Assembly (NCBI RefSeq): GCF_012034935.1
Contig: NZ_JAATEN010000033.1
Location: 1 to 47,821, forward strand
Direction of reading: 5' to 3'
DNA: 47,821 nucleotides
Origin: Streptomyces zingiberis
GTDB taxonomy: Bacteria; Actinomycetota; Actinomycetes; Streptomycetales; Streptomycetaceae
Both the position numbers and the translations under genes were made by a program. The first letter of the stretch is position 1, and every line of letters starts with the position of its first letter. The notes beneath the pieces are model-generated. The model ran no database searches. It was not told the origin of the DNA and saw nothing but the letters and a program-made list of their open reading frames with translations. Shown in pieces: positions 23,756 through 31,305 of the stretch.

Positions 23756-26631
23756 TCGAGCCAGGGGCGATACCGCAGTTCACGGGTGATCTGGAGCAGC
23801 TGGAGACGGACGCCACCGGGCTGGGCAAGGACGCGGCGGCGATCCGGGGCACGGGCAAGAGCGTGCACACCCAGTTCCAGGGGTTGTCGGCGTTCTACAC
23901 CGCGCCGGAGGCGGAGGCGCTCTTCGCCTCGACCAAGCCCGTGCAGGACCGGGCGGACGCGTTCGCGGACAACCTGGAGAAGGTCAAGTCCGCGCTGAAC
24001 GAGTACGCGTCCGAGGTGCGCCCGCTCGTCGCCAAGCTGAAGCGGCTCAAGGCCGAGGCCGAGGCGTTCGTCGCCGACGTCAAGGACGACGACGACTGGC
24101 GCTACGACGGCGACAAGATCGAGGAGCACAACGCGCTCCAGTCGGACGTGACGGCGACCGTCGCCGCGTTCTGGGCCGCCGAGCGCACCGCCGCCAACAA
24201 GATCACCGGGCTGGTCCCGGGCGGCACGCGCTACCGGGCCGACGACGGCTCCGGCGGGGAGAACATGTACGGCTTCTCCGCCGACGACATGAAGGACGCC
24301 AAGGTCCCCTGGGGCACGGCGGAGAACGAGAAGTACCACTGGTACGAGGTCCACCAGCACCTCAAGAGCTTCGTCTGGGACGGCCTGATCGTCGACGGCG
24401 TGTGGGGCACGATCAAGGGCCTGGGCACCCTGGTCGGCTTCGACGGCTGGGACGCGATGAAGGACGCCTGGAAGGGCCTGGGCATGCTGGTCGTCGGCAC
24501 CGCCCTCTACACCTCGCCGCTGGCCTACGCGATCCCCGACTCGGCGCTGCCGCAGTGGATGAAGGACTCCAAGGAGGTCGCCAAGGAGACCGGCAAGGCC
24601 CTGCTGGCCTGGGACACCTGGGGTGAGAACCCGGCCCGCGCGGCCGGCGCGGTGACCTTCAACGTGCTGACGTCCATCACCGGCGCGGGCAACATCGCCA
24701 AGGGCGGCACGGTCGCCAAGGTGGCCTCCGCCGCGGGCAAGGCCGGTAAGTTCCTGGACCCGATGACCCACATCTCGGCGGTGGTGGGCAAGGCCGGCGG
24801 CGCCCTGAAGATGGGCGACGTGCTGGCCGGGCTGAAGAACCTCAACTTCGGCTCGCTCGGCAAGCTGGACATCCCCACCATCCCCGAGGGCGCCGCGCTG
24901 CTGCCGGACGGGCGGCTGGAACTGCCCGACGGCACGGTACGCGTCCCCGACACCCCGCTCCAGCTCGCGGACGGCACCGTCCACGTCCCCGAGGGCACCG
25001 CCCCGCGGGTGCCGTCCGAGCTGCCCGGCGGCTCCGTCCTGATGCCGGACGGCTCGGTCATCCACGCCGACGGCCGCCTTCAGCTCCCCGACGGCAGCAT
25101 GAGCCGCGTGGACGCCCCGGCCGAACCGCACAAGGCCGACCTGGCCGGCGCCACCGACCCGGAGCGGGCGGCCGTCCGCGCCCCCGAGCCCGAACTCGTC
25201 GGCGCAGGCGCCCGCAACGCGCCCCCGGGTAACGCCGCGCACGTCGGCGACGCCGGCAACCCTGGCTCCCTCGCGGACAACGCCGTCGTCGGCGGCGCCC
25301 GTTCCGGCGACAACCTGCCGGGCTCCACAGCGGACCCGGGGGGCCCTGTTCACGGTGGTCCGGGGGGCCCGGGCGGGCCCGGTGGTCCCGGTGGTCCCGG
25401 TGGTCCGGGCGGCCCTGGAGGGCCCGCCGGACCGGGTGGCCCCGGTGGTCCCGGCGGCCTGGGCGACAACCTGCCCGGCGCCACGGGCCGCGCGGGCGAC
25501 CACCTGGGCGGCGGGGGCCGCGGCGGCCCGTACGAGGGCCCGTCCATGTCCCACGCCGACAACGTCCCGGGCGGCACGGACACCCTGCCTCCCGGCGGCC
25601 GGGACCTGCCCGACGGCACCGGTCCGGGCCCTCAGCTCGGCGACTCGCCCACGCCCCACCCCGGGGGCCCCGGTCCCGCCCGCGACCTCCCGCCGGGCAA
25701 CGCGATACCGGATCACGGGGGCGCCCCCGGTGGCGGTACCCCGGACGGCACGCCTCCTCCCCGGACTCCGCGGGAGATCATGCGGGAGCACGTCGACCGG
25801 GTCAACGACCCCGACGACTCGTTCTTCAAGGACCACTACAAGTCCAACGGCCACCGCCAGGACGTCGAGCGCCTGGTGGACGGCCAGCCCGTCCCCAAGC
25901 TCCGCCGGGACCTCAGCGACCCGGCCAACCCCAAGTGGATCGCGGCCGACGACGTCCCGCCGGCGATGCCGCCGAAGTACCTGGGCGATCCGATCAGCGG
26001 CGACCGGGCCACGGTCGCCCCCGAGAAGATCACCCAGCTCGACGACATGGCCCGGACCCGCGACGACGCCGTCGCCAGGGACCAGACCGCGGAAAAGGCC
26101 CTCGAGCAGGCCAAGGAAGCGAACCGGCAGGGTTCCACGCCGGAGACCCAGCAGGCCGTCCAGGCCGCCGACGACGCGCACAGTCCGCTCCACGGCGACA
26201 TGCTGCGGGCCGCCGAGGACATGGGCGAGGCCGCCGCCCAGAACCACGCCATCCCGGAGCGGTTCCCCGGCGCCACGCTGGAGTTCGGCGGCCTCGACGG
26301 CCCGGGCGGCGCCAACCGCTTCGACCAGATCTGGCGACGCCCCGACGGCGGCTTTGTCGTGGTCGAGGCCAAGGGCAGCCTGACGGCGCAGCTCGGCACG
26401 CGGTGGGGCCATGGCGGCGGCCGGGTCATGCAGGGTACGCGCGAATACTTTGAAACGATCCTCAACCAGATGAAGCTTCGTGCCAACGACTTCCCCGAAG
26501 AGGCAGCGCTCGGACGAGAGCTACGTAAGGCGCTGAAGGAAGGGAACGTCGACTACGTCCTGGTGAAGGCCAACGTCGTCGACGGTAGGTATGCTGGCTA
26601 CCAAATGAAACACTTTGACGTGCGATCGTGA
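23752..26631 (+). CDS. Type VII-secreted polymorphic toxin, PD-(D/E)xK nuclease tip
   Basis: A 959-aa modular toxin. Residues 1-170 are helical, WXG/LXG-like. A hydrophobic pre-toxin segment follows near 215-275. Next are repeats of the type LPDGRLELPDGT (about 380-450), then a long Gly-Gly-Pro collagen-like linker (about 535-570). The C-terminal tip begins near residue 817. Tip motifs NRFDQIW (Asp858) and VVEAKGS (Glu872, Lys874), then a MQGTREYF helix, fit a PD-(D/E)xK nuclease related to PoNe-type effectors. The Imm49 gene follows after 11 bases. Start overlap with the upstream gene implies co-production. The tip is the first member of the downstream array and the only one attached to a secretion domain. 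Confidence 0.85.
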   Translation: MIEPGAIPQFTGDLEQLETDATGLGKDAAAIRGTGKSVHTQFQGLSAFYTAPEAEALFASTKPVQDRADAFADNLEKVKSALNEYASEVRPLVAKLKRLKAEAEAFVADVKDDDDWRYDGDKIEEHNALQSDVTATVAAFWAAERTAANKITGLVPGGTRYRADDGSGGENMYGFSADDMKDAKVPWGTAENEKYHWYEVHQHLKSFVWDGLIVDGVWGTIKGLGTLVGFDGWDAMKDAWKGLGMLVVGTALYTSPLAYAIPDSALPQWMKDSKEVAKETGKALLAWDTWGENPARAAGAVTFNVLTSITGAGNIAKGGTVAKVASAAGKAGKFLDPMTHISAVVGKAGGALKMGDVLAGLKNLNFGSLGKLDIPTIPEGAALLPDGRLELPDGTVRVPDTPLQLADGTVHVPEGTAPRVPSELPGGSVLMPDGSVIHADGRLQLPDGSMSRVDAPAEPHKADLAGATDPERAAVRAPEPELVGAGARNAPPGNAAHVGDAGNPGSLADNAVVGGARSGDNLPGSTADPGGPVHGGPGGPGGPGGPGGPGGPGGPGGPAGPGGPGGPGGLGDNLPGATGRAGDHLGGGGRGGPYEGPSMSHADNVPGGTDTLPPGGRDLPDGTGPGPQLGDSPTPHPGGPGPARDLPPGNAIPDHGGAPGGGTPDGTPPPRTPREIMREHVDRVNDPDDSFFKDHYKSNGHRQDVERLVDGQPVPKLRRDLSDPANPKWIAADDVPPAMPPKYLGDPISGDRATVAPEKITQLDDMARTRDDAVARDQTAEKALEQAKEANRQGSTPETQQAVQAADDAHSPLHGDMLRAAEDMGEAAAQNHAIPERFPGATLEFGGLDGPGGANRFDQIWRRPDGGFVVVEAKGSLTAQLGTRWGHGGGRVMQGTREYFETILNQMKLRANDFPEEAALGRELRKALKEGNVDYVLVKANVVDGRYAGYQMKHFDVRS

Positions 26632-26642
26632 GGAGCACGAAG

Positions 26643-27506
26643 GTGGCTATTGCGGTGCCGCGCCATGAGTTCTCCACGGCCAATACTGCCCGCGCCGTAG
26701 AGATATTGAGTGCGGAGGCGGATGAAACGATCGCAGACTTGGAGGAGTCTCCCGGTGAGTTCAACAACGCGTTGAACTCGGCTATGGCCGCTGCGCAAGT
26801 GCGTTGCCTGCTTGATCCACGCGCCGCCAAGCTGGAGACGTGGGAGGCATGGGTCGCGGCGATGCAGGTAGGTTCCGCGATGTTTGCTGCGGCCACTGCT
26901 CCGGCGGATGCATCGGTGGAGTGCCGCATCGCCCATAAGCTGCGCACGGTCCCGGCTACCGGGCCGCGGTACTATACAAATCCGGGTAACTGGATCAATT
27001 CCTACTGGCTGGCTATCGTTGGGCGTGACACAAGCAGGATGGAGGAACTTTGCAACGTTCCCTTGGAATTGCTGCGGCAGCCTAGAGTGGAGTTCGACGA
27101 GTATGTCTACCACTGGGTGGACACGTTGCAGACCGGTTGGCTCCAGCGACCCGGCATGCAGGACAAGCTCGTCGCTGCGATGCGGGGTACGGATCCCGAG
27201 CAACTGGTCGTGGGAAACCGTGAGCTGACGCTCAAAACCCTCTATCCGCCGATCAATCTCTTCTATCGCTACCTGCGGCAGGACTACGATGTCTTCAACG
27301 CGGAACTGGCCAAGGCGCTGGAGTGGCACAAGGATTACTGGACGGCTGATGAAGAGCGGGCTTCGAGTATTGAGGGGCTGGTAGCGCTCGGTCCGCTGGC
27401 GATCGCGTGCCTCGCCTACGACTCGGGCTTCCCGATCGAGGTGGAGTCGGAGTATCTGCCGAAGCATTTGTTGCAGCGCACCTGGGTCGGCGAGTTCGAG
27501 ACCTGA
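26643..27506 (+). CDS. Immunity protein, Imm49 family (first)
   Basis: A 287-aa cytosolic helical protein, recognised as Imm49 from the pattern VPRHxF at the start, WEAWVAAMQVGSAMF, ECRIAHK, and the C-terminal EYLPKHLLQRTWVGEF. It should bind and neutralise the tip of the toxin encoded 11 bases upstream. The start is GTG 26643, with AGGAG 7 bases ahead. Residues 1-150 diverge from the other two copies; 151-287 (from FDEYVYHW) are nearly identical. Base composition is lower in G+C than the flanks (39 of 60 at 26641-26700), suggesting transfer. A hairpin follows the stop. Confidence 0.87.
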   Translation: MAIAVPRHEFSTANTARAVEILSAEADETIADLEESPGEFNNALNSAMAAAQVRCLLDPRAAKLETWEAWVAAMQVGSAMFAAATAPADASVECRIAHKLRTVPATGPRYYTNPGNWINSYWLAIVGRDTSRMEELCNVPLELLRQPRVEFDEYVYHWVDTLQTGWLQRPGMQDKLVAAMRGTDPEQLVVGNRELTLKTLYPPINLFYRYLRQDYDVFNAELAKALEWHKDYWTADEERASSIEGLVALGPLAIACLAYDSGFPIEVESEYLPKHLLQRTWVGEFET

Positions 27507-27514
27507 GGGTGCCC

Positions 27515-27547
27515 GTGCCGCCGACCCGTGGTTGGAGTCGGCGGCAC
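27515..27547. terminator. Terminator after first Imm49
   Basis: A perfect 11-bp inverted repeat GTGCCGCCGAC/GTCGGCGGCAC with an 11-base loop, 9 bases after the immunity stop. The same structure recurs after each array unit, between convergent imm49 and DUF397 sequences. Confidence 0.85.
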
Positions 27548-27561
27548 GCCGCGCTGTGGGC

Positions 27562-27720
27562 TCAGCCGTTACCTGCGTAACGCACGAAACGGGACCAGTC
27601 GTCCCGGCCGATGGCGAGGCCTGGGCGTGAGCTGTTCTTGGAGTCGCGCACGTATGCGGTCTGTTCGGTCACCGCGACTTCCCCGCAGTCGTCGTCTTGC
27701 GCACTGCCGTTACTGCTCTT
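27562..27720 (-). pseudogene. DUF397 3' fragment (array copy A)
   Basis: 52 codons plus stop matching the intact DUF397 at 30784-30969 from its KSS motif to the C-terminus (ending RFVRYAGNG). The start and first ten codons are missing and replaced by toxin-derived sequence. It is thus a by-product of the tandem duplication. Confidence 0.85.
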
Positions 27721-27813
27721 GCTGCCGGCGATGCGGCTGAGGTACCTGGGTGATCCGATCAGCGGCGACCGGGTCACGGTCGCGACGACGCGCACAGTCC
27801 GCTCCGCGGCGAC

Positions 27814-28240
27814 ATGCTGCGGGCCGCCGAGGACATGGGCGAGGCCGCCGCCCAGAACCACGCCATCCCGGAGCGGTTCCCCGGCGCCACGCTGGAGTTC
27901 GACGGCCCGGGCGGCGCCAACCGCTTCGACCAGATCTGGCGACGCCCCGACGGCGGCTTCGTCGTGGTCGAGACCAAGGGGAGCCTGACGGCGCAACTCG
28001 GCACGTGCTGGGGCCATGGCGTCTGTCAACGGGTCATGCAGGGGACGCACACGCACTTCACGACCATTGTTGATCAGATGAAATCCTGTGCGCACAAGTT
28101 CCCGGAAGAGGCATCACTCGCGCAACAACTCGAGTTGGCCATCCTTGATGGGAAGGTCGACTACGTTCTGGTCAAGGCTGATGTCGCTGATGGTAAGTAT
28201 GCTGGTTACGAGGTGAAGCGACTTCGATCTACGGCCTTGA
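27814..28240 (+). pseudogene. Orphan toxin tip 2 (frameshifted)
   Basis: A nuclease tip without secretion domain or ribosome-binding site; the first usable codon is the internal ATG equivalent to toxin residue 817. The Asp (NRFDQIW) and ExK (VVETKGS) motifs are kept, but three residues (GGL) are deleted and the C-terminal third differs. One extra base near 28221 shifts the last codons: removing it restores KRFDLRP and a TGA at 28238-28240, matching the other copies. As written, the frame runs on to 28278 into the immunity gene. Confidence 0.8.
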
Positions 28241-28252
28241 GGAGCGCGCCCG

Positions 28253-29116
28253 GTGGCAGTGAACGTGCCGCGTCATGACTTTCCGAGCGACAACACGGAC
28301 CGTGCTCTGGAGATTCTGCAACAGGGTGCCGATCAGATGATTCCCGCCCTGGAGCGGACGCCGAATGCATTGCCAAGTGCGCTGAGTTCTGCCCTGGCGG
28401 TGGCCAGGTCCCGCTGTGTGGTTGATCCGCGCGTGGCGAAGCTGGAGTCCTGGGAGGCGTGGGTCGCCGCTATGCAGGTGGGATCTGCGATGTTCGCGAC
28501 CTCTGCGGCCCCGGAGGGTTCGTCGGTGGAGTGCCGCATTGCGCACAAAGAACGCGTGATTGCCACGACGGGCCCACGGAACTACGCCCATGCAGGTAAC
28601 TGGATCACGGCCTATTGGCTGGCCGTGGTATGCCGGGAACAGGAGCGGATGGCGGCGCTCTGCAATGTTCCCCTTGATTTGCTCCGCCAGTCTGAAGCGG
28701 AATTTGATGAATATGTCTACCACTGGGTGGACACATTGCAGACCGGTTGGCTCCAGCGCCCCGGCATGCAGGACAAGCTCGTCGCTGCGATGCGGGGTAC
28801 GGATCCCGAGCAATTGGTGGTGGGGAACCGTGAGCTGACGCTCAAGATTCTCTATCCGCCGATCAATCTCTTCTATCGCTACCTGCGGCAGGACTACGAT
28901 GTCTTCAACGTGGAACTGGCCAAGGCGCTGGAGTGGCACAAGGATTACTGGACGGCTGATGAAGAGCGGGCTTCGAGTGTTGAGGGGCTGGTAGCGCTCG
29001 GTCCGCTGGCGATTGCATGTCTCGCCTATGACTCGGGCTTCCCGATCGAGGTGGAGTCGGAGTATCTGCCGAAGCATCTGTTGCAGCGCACCTGGGTCGG
29101 CGAGTTCGAGACCTGA
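28253..29116 (+). CDS. Immunity protein, Imm49 family (second)
   Basis: 287 aa, same length and start context as the first copy (GTG 28253, AGGAG 8 bases ahead). The N-terminal half is distinct (MAVNVPRHDF...); residues 151-287 are almost the same as in the other copies. It presumably protects against the specificity carried by tip 2. The gene is intact although its toxin partner is broken, consistent with retention as protection against sister strains. Locally AT-richer: 30 of 60 G+C at 28681-28740. Confidence 0.87.
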   Translation: MAVNVPRHDFPSDNTDRALEILQQGADQMIPALERTPNALPSALSSALAVARSRCVVDPRVAKLESWEAWVAAMQVGSAMFATSAAPEGSSVECRIAHKERVIATTGPRNYAHAGNWITAYWLAVVCREQERMAALCNVPLDLLRQSEAEFDEYVYHWVDTLQTGWLQRPGMQDKLVAAMRGTDPEQLVVGNRELTLKILYPPINLFYRYLRQDYDVFNVELAKALEWHKDYWTADEERASSVEGLVALGPLAIACLAYDSGFPIEVESEYLPKHLLQRTWVGEFET

Positions 29117-29124
29117 GGGTGCCC

Positions 29125-29157
29125 GTGCCGCCGACCCGTGGTTGGAGTCGGCGGCAC
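29125..29157. terminator. Terminator after second Imm49
   Basis: Identical 11-bp inverted repeat and loop to that at 27515-27547. Confidence 0.85.
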
Positions 29158-29171
29158 GCCGTGCTGTGGGC

Positions 29172-29330
29172 TCAGCCGTTACCCGCGTAACGCACGAAAC
29201 GCGCCCGGCGGTCCCGGCCGATGGCGAGGCCCGGGCGTGAGATGTTCTTGGAGTCGCGCACGTAGGCCGTCTGTTCGGTCACCGCGACTTCCAAGCAATC
29301 GTCGCCTTGCGCCCTGCCGTTACTGCTCTT
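29172..29330 (-). pseudogene. DUF397 3' fragment (array copy B)
   Basis: 52 codons plus stop, the same boundaries as copy A and 1610 bases away. Small substitutions are present (RDRRARF for RDDWSRF). It has no start codon or promoter of its own. Confidence 0.85.
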
Positions 29331-29423
29331 GCTGCCGGCGATGCGGCTGAGGTACCTGGGTGATCCGATCAGCGGCGACCGGGTCACGGTCGCGACGACG
29401 CGCACAGCCCGCTCCACGGCGAC

Positions 29424-29852
29424 ATGCTGCGGGCCGCCGAGGACATGGGCGAGGCCGCCGCCCAGAACCACGCCATCCCGGAGCGGTTCCCCGGCGCCAC
29501 GCTGGAGTTCGGCGGCCTCGACGGCCCGGGCGGCGCCAACCGCTTCCACCAGATCTGGCGACGCCCCGACGGCGGCTTCGTCGTGGTCGAGGCCAAGGGC
29601 AGCCTGACGGCACAACTCGGCACGCGCTGGGGTAACGCCGGTGGTCGGGTGATGCAGGGCACGCGGGCCTACTTCGACACCATCCTCGGGCAGATGAACA
29701 AGAACGTGAAGTTCCCCGAGGAGAGAGCACTGGCAAAGGAGCTTCGTGCGGCTCTCGACCAGGGCAAGGTCGACTATGTGCTCGTCAAAGCCAATGTCGT
29801 GGATGGTACATATGCTGGTTACCAGATGAAGCGCTTCGACCTTCGACCATGA
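29424..29852 (+). pseudogene. Orphan toxin tip 3 (catalytic Asp replaced by His)
   Basis: 142 codons equivalent to toxin residues 817-959, with no secretion domain and no ribosome site. The frame is intact to TGA at 29850-29852. The motif NRFDQIW of the toxin reads NRFHQIW here (codon CAC), removing the presumed metal-binding Asp; VVEAKGS is kept. The C-terminal third differs from tips 1 and 2. Confidence 0.8.
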
Positions 29853-29864
29853 GGAGCACGACCG

Positions 29865-30728
29865 GTGGCTGTGACTGTGCCGCGCCCTGAATTCACCAGC
29901 CCGAATCTGGCCGGTGCTGTCGAGGCGCTGGCTGAAGATGCCGACGAGGCGATCGGAAGCATCGAGGAATTTCCTACGTCATTCAACAATGTGCTGAGTT
30001 CGGCGATGTCGGCCGTTGAGGTGCGGAGCGCGGTGGATCCCCGTGTCGCCAAGTTGGAGTCGTGGGAGGCCTGGGTCGCGGCCATGCAGGTGGGCTCTGC
30101 GATGTTCGCGGCTGCCGTTGCCCCGGAGGGGTCTTCGGTGGAGTGCCGTATCGCGCACAAGGAGCGCGTGATTCCGGCGACGGGTCCGCGGTACTACACC
30201 CACGCGGGCAACTGGATCAAGGCCTATTGGCTCGCGGTGGTGTGCCGTGAGCAGGAACGGATGGCGGCTCTCTGCAGCGTTCCGCTCGATCTTCTGCGGC
30301 GGCCGGAGGTCGAGTTCGACGAGTACGTCTACCACTGGGTGGACACGTTGCAGACGGGTTGGCTTCAGCGGCCCGGAATGCAGGATAAGCTCGTTGCCGC
30401 GATGCGGGGTACGGATCCTGAACAACTGGTGGTGGGAAACCGTGAGCTGACGCTCAAGATCCTCTACCCGCCGATCAATCTCTTCTATCGCTATCTGCGC
30501 CAGGACTACGACGTCTTCAATGCCGAGCTGGCCAAGGCGCTGGAGTGGAACAAGGATTACTGGACGGCCGATGAGGAGCGGGCGTCGAGCATCGAGGGCC
30601 TGGTTGCGCTCGGTCCGCTGGCCATCGCCTGTCTCGCCTACGACTCGGGTTTCCCGATCGAGGTGGAGTCGGAGTATCTGCCGAAGCATCTGTTGCAGCG
30701 CACCTGGGTCGGCGAGTTCGAGACCTGA
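29865..30728 (+). CDS. Immunity protein, Imm49 family (third)
   Basis: 287 aa. GTG 29865 with AGGAG upstream, 12 bases after the tip-3 stop. The N-terminal segment is again distinct (MAVTVPRPEF...); residues 66-150 resemble the second copy more than the first; the C-terminal half is invariant apart from WNKDYW for WHKDYW. It is intact and probably expressed. Expected role: immunity to a tip-3-like nuclease. Confidence 0.87.
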   Translation: MAVTVPRPEFTSPNLAGAVEALAEDADEAIGSIEEFPTSFNNVLSSAMSAVEVRSAVDPRVAKLESWEAWVAAMQVGSAMFAAAVAPEGSSVECRIAHKERVIPATGPRYYTHAGNWIKAYWLAVVCREQERMAALCSVPLDLLRRPEVEFDEYVYHWVDTLQTGWLQRPGMQDKLVAAMRGTDPEQLVVGNRELTLKILYPPINLFYRYLRQDYDVFNAELAKALEWNKDYWTADEERASSIEGLVALGPLAIACLAYDSGFPIEVESEYLPKHLLQRTWVGEFET

Positions 30729-30736
30729 GGGTGCCC

Positions 30737-30769
30737 GTGCCGCCGACACGTGGTTGGAGTCGACGGCAC
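30737..30769. terminator. Terminator after third Imm49
   Basis: The same 11-bp hairpin with one mismatch (GTCGACGGCAC on the right arm). It separates imm49 from the convergent intact DUF397 gene. Confidence 0.8.
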
Positions 30770-30783
30770 GCCGCGCTGTGGGC

Positions 30784-30969
30784 TCAGCCGTTACCTGCGT
30801 AACGCACGAAACGGGACCAGTCGTCCCGGCCGATGGCGAGGCCCGGGCGTGAGGTGTTCTTGGAGTCGCGCACGTATGCGGTCTGCTCGGTCACCGCGAC
30901 TTCCACGCAGTCGTCGCCTTGGGTGCCGCTGTGGCTCGACTTGAACCAGGTGAGTTCCGTCGCGCTCAT
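30784..30969 (-). CDS. DUF397 protein (first)
   Basis: A 61-aa complete DUF397 protein: LTWFKSSHSG, GDDCVEVAV, VRDSK and WSRFVRYA. DUF397 proteins are small partners of XRE/DUF5753 regulators in Streptomyces (WhiJ-type systems). Its ATG overlaps the stop of a degraded regulator stub (ATGA at 30966-30969), which shows it once had its own partner. The array fragments A and B come from this gene or a near-identical ancestor. Confidence 0.88.
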   Translation of the reverse strand: MSATELTWFKSSHSGTQGDDCVEVAVTEQTAYVRDSKNTSRPGLAIGRDDWSRFVRYAGNG

Positions 30970-31049
30970 GGTGTCGGTTCTCCTTGTGGTGGCTCCAACG
31001 GAGCCGGGGAGTTTTCGCGATTCAGGAGTTGCGAGCGGAGTGGGTCGGT
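30966..31049 (-). pseudogene. 3' stub of a lost DUF5753 regulator
   Basis: About 27 codons plus stop (TDPLRSQLLNRENS... to GEPTP) align without gaps, and with the same distance to the stop, to the end of the regulator at 31302-32255 (YDTLRSQALTPEDS... to GELEL). The stop overlaps the DUF397 start exactly as in the intact pair. The rest of the gene is gone. Confidence 0.65.
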
Positions 31050-31119
31050 GGAGAGGTGGCCCAAGGGGAGGGGCCGACGCGCCGTTGGCCCGAGGCCGAC
31101 GGCGCACCCTGGCGCTTGC

Positions 31120-31305
31120 TCAGTGCTCGGCCGCGTAACGCAGAAATCGTGTCCACCCGTCACGGTCGACGATCAGGTGGGGGAGCGGGGCGCTCTTCGA
31201 GTCACGTATGTGGACGGTCTGCTCGGCAATGGCGACTTCCACGCAGTCGTCGCCTGCCGATCCGCTGTAGCTGGACTTGAACCAGGTGAGTTCCGTTGCG
31301 CTCAT
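31120..31305 (-). CDS. DUF397 protein (second)
   Basis: 61 aa, closely related to the first (MSATELTWFKSSYSG start; ends FLRYAAEH). Its ATG overlaps the TGA of the XRE regulator (31302-31305), implying translational coupling. Presumed co-regulator or antagonist of that regulator. Confidence 0.9.
   Translation of the reverse strand: MSATELTWFKSSYSGSAGDDCVEVAIAEQTVHIRDSKSAPLPHLIVDRDGWTRFLRYAAEH

Larger units (their letters stand above)
25959..27726 (+). repeat. Tandem array unit 1 (toxin tip + Imm49 + DUF397 3' end)
   Basis: The parental unit. Homology to units 2 and 3 begins in the toxin at CCGGCGATGC and runs through Imm49 to the antisense DUF397 fragment. It contains 151 bases (26019-26169) missing from both other units. 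The toxin ATG-CTG codons lie 1614 bases before the same codons in unit 2. Confidence 0.85.
27727..29336 (+). repeat. Tandem array unit 2
   Basis: A second copy of toxin tip, Imm49, terminator and DUF397 3' end. The period to unit 3 is 1610 bases. It carries the 151-base deletion that takes the tip out of frame with the toxin body. Confidence 0.85.
29337..30942 (+). repeat. Tandem array unit 3
   Basis: The third copy, ending in the intact DUF397 gene at the same KSS codon where copies A and B begin. It shares the 151-base deletion with unit 2, so one of these two was copied from the other after the deletion. Confidence 0.85.

Noticed and set aside
27611..27988. Plus-strand frame fusing antisense DUF397 with the toxin tip region
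   Set aside because: It reads the DUF397 fragment in antisense and the tip out of frame; there is no ribosome site. A by-product of the junction. The same applies to 29329-29607.
25959..30942. CRISPR array or insertion sequence as explanation for the 1.6-kb repeats
   Set aside because: Units are gene-sized, without short direct repeats, spacers, terminal inverted repeats or transposase; content is toxin tip, immunity gene and DUF397 fragment.
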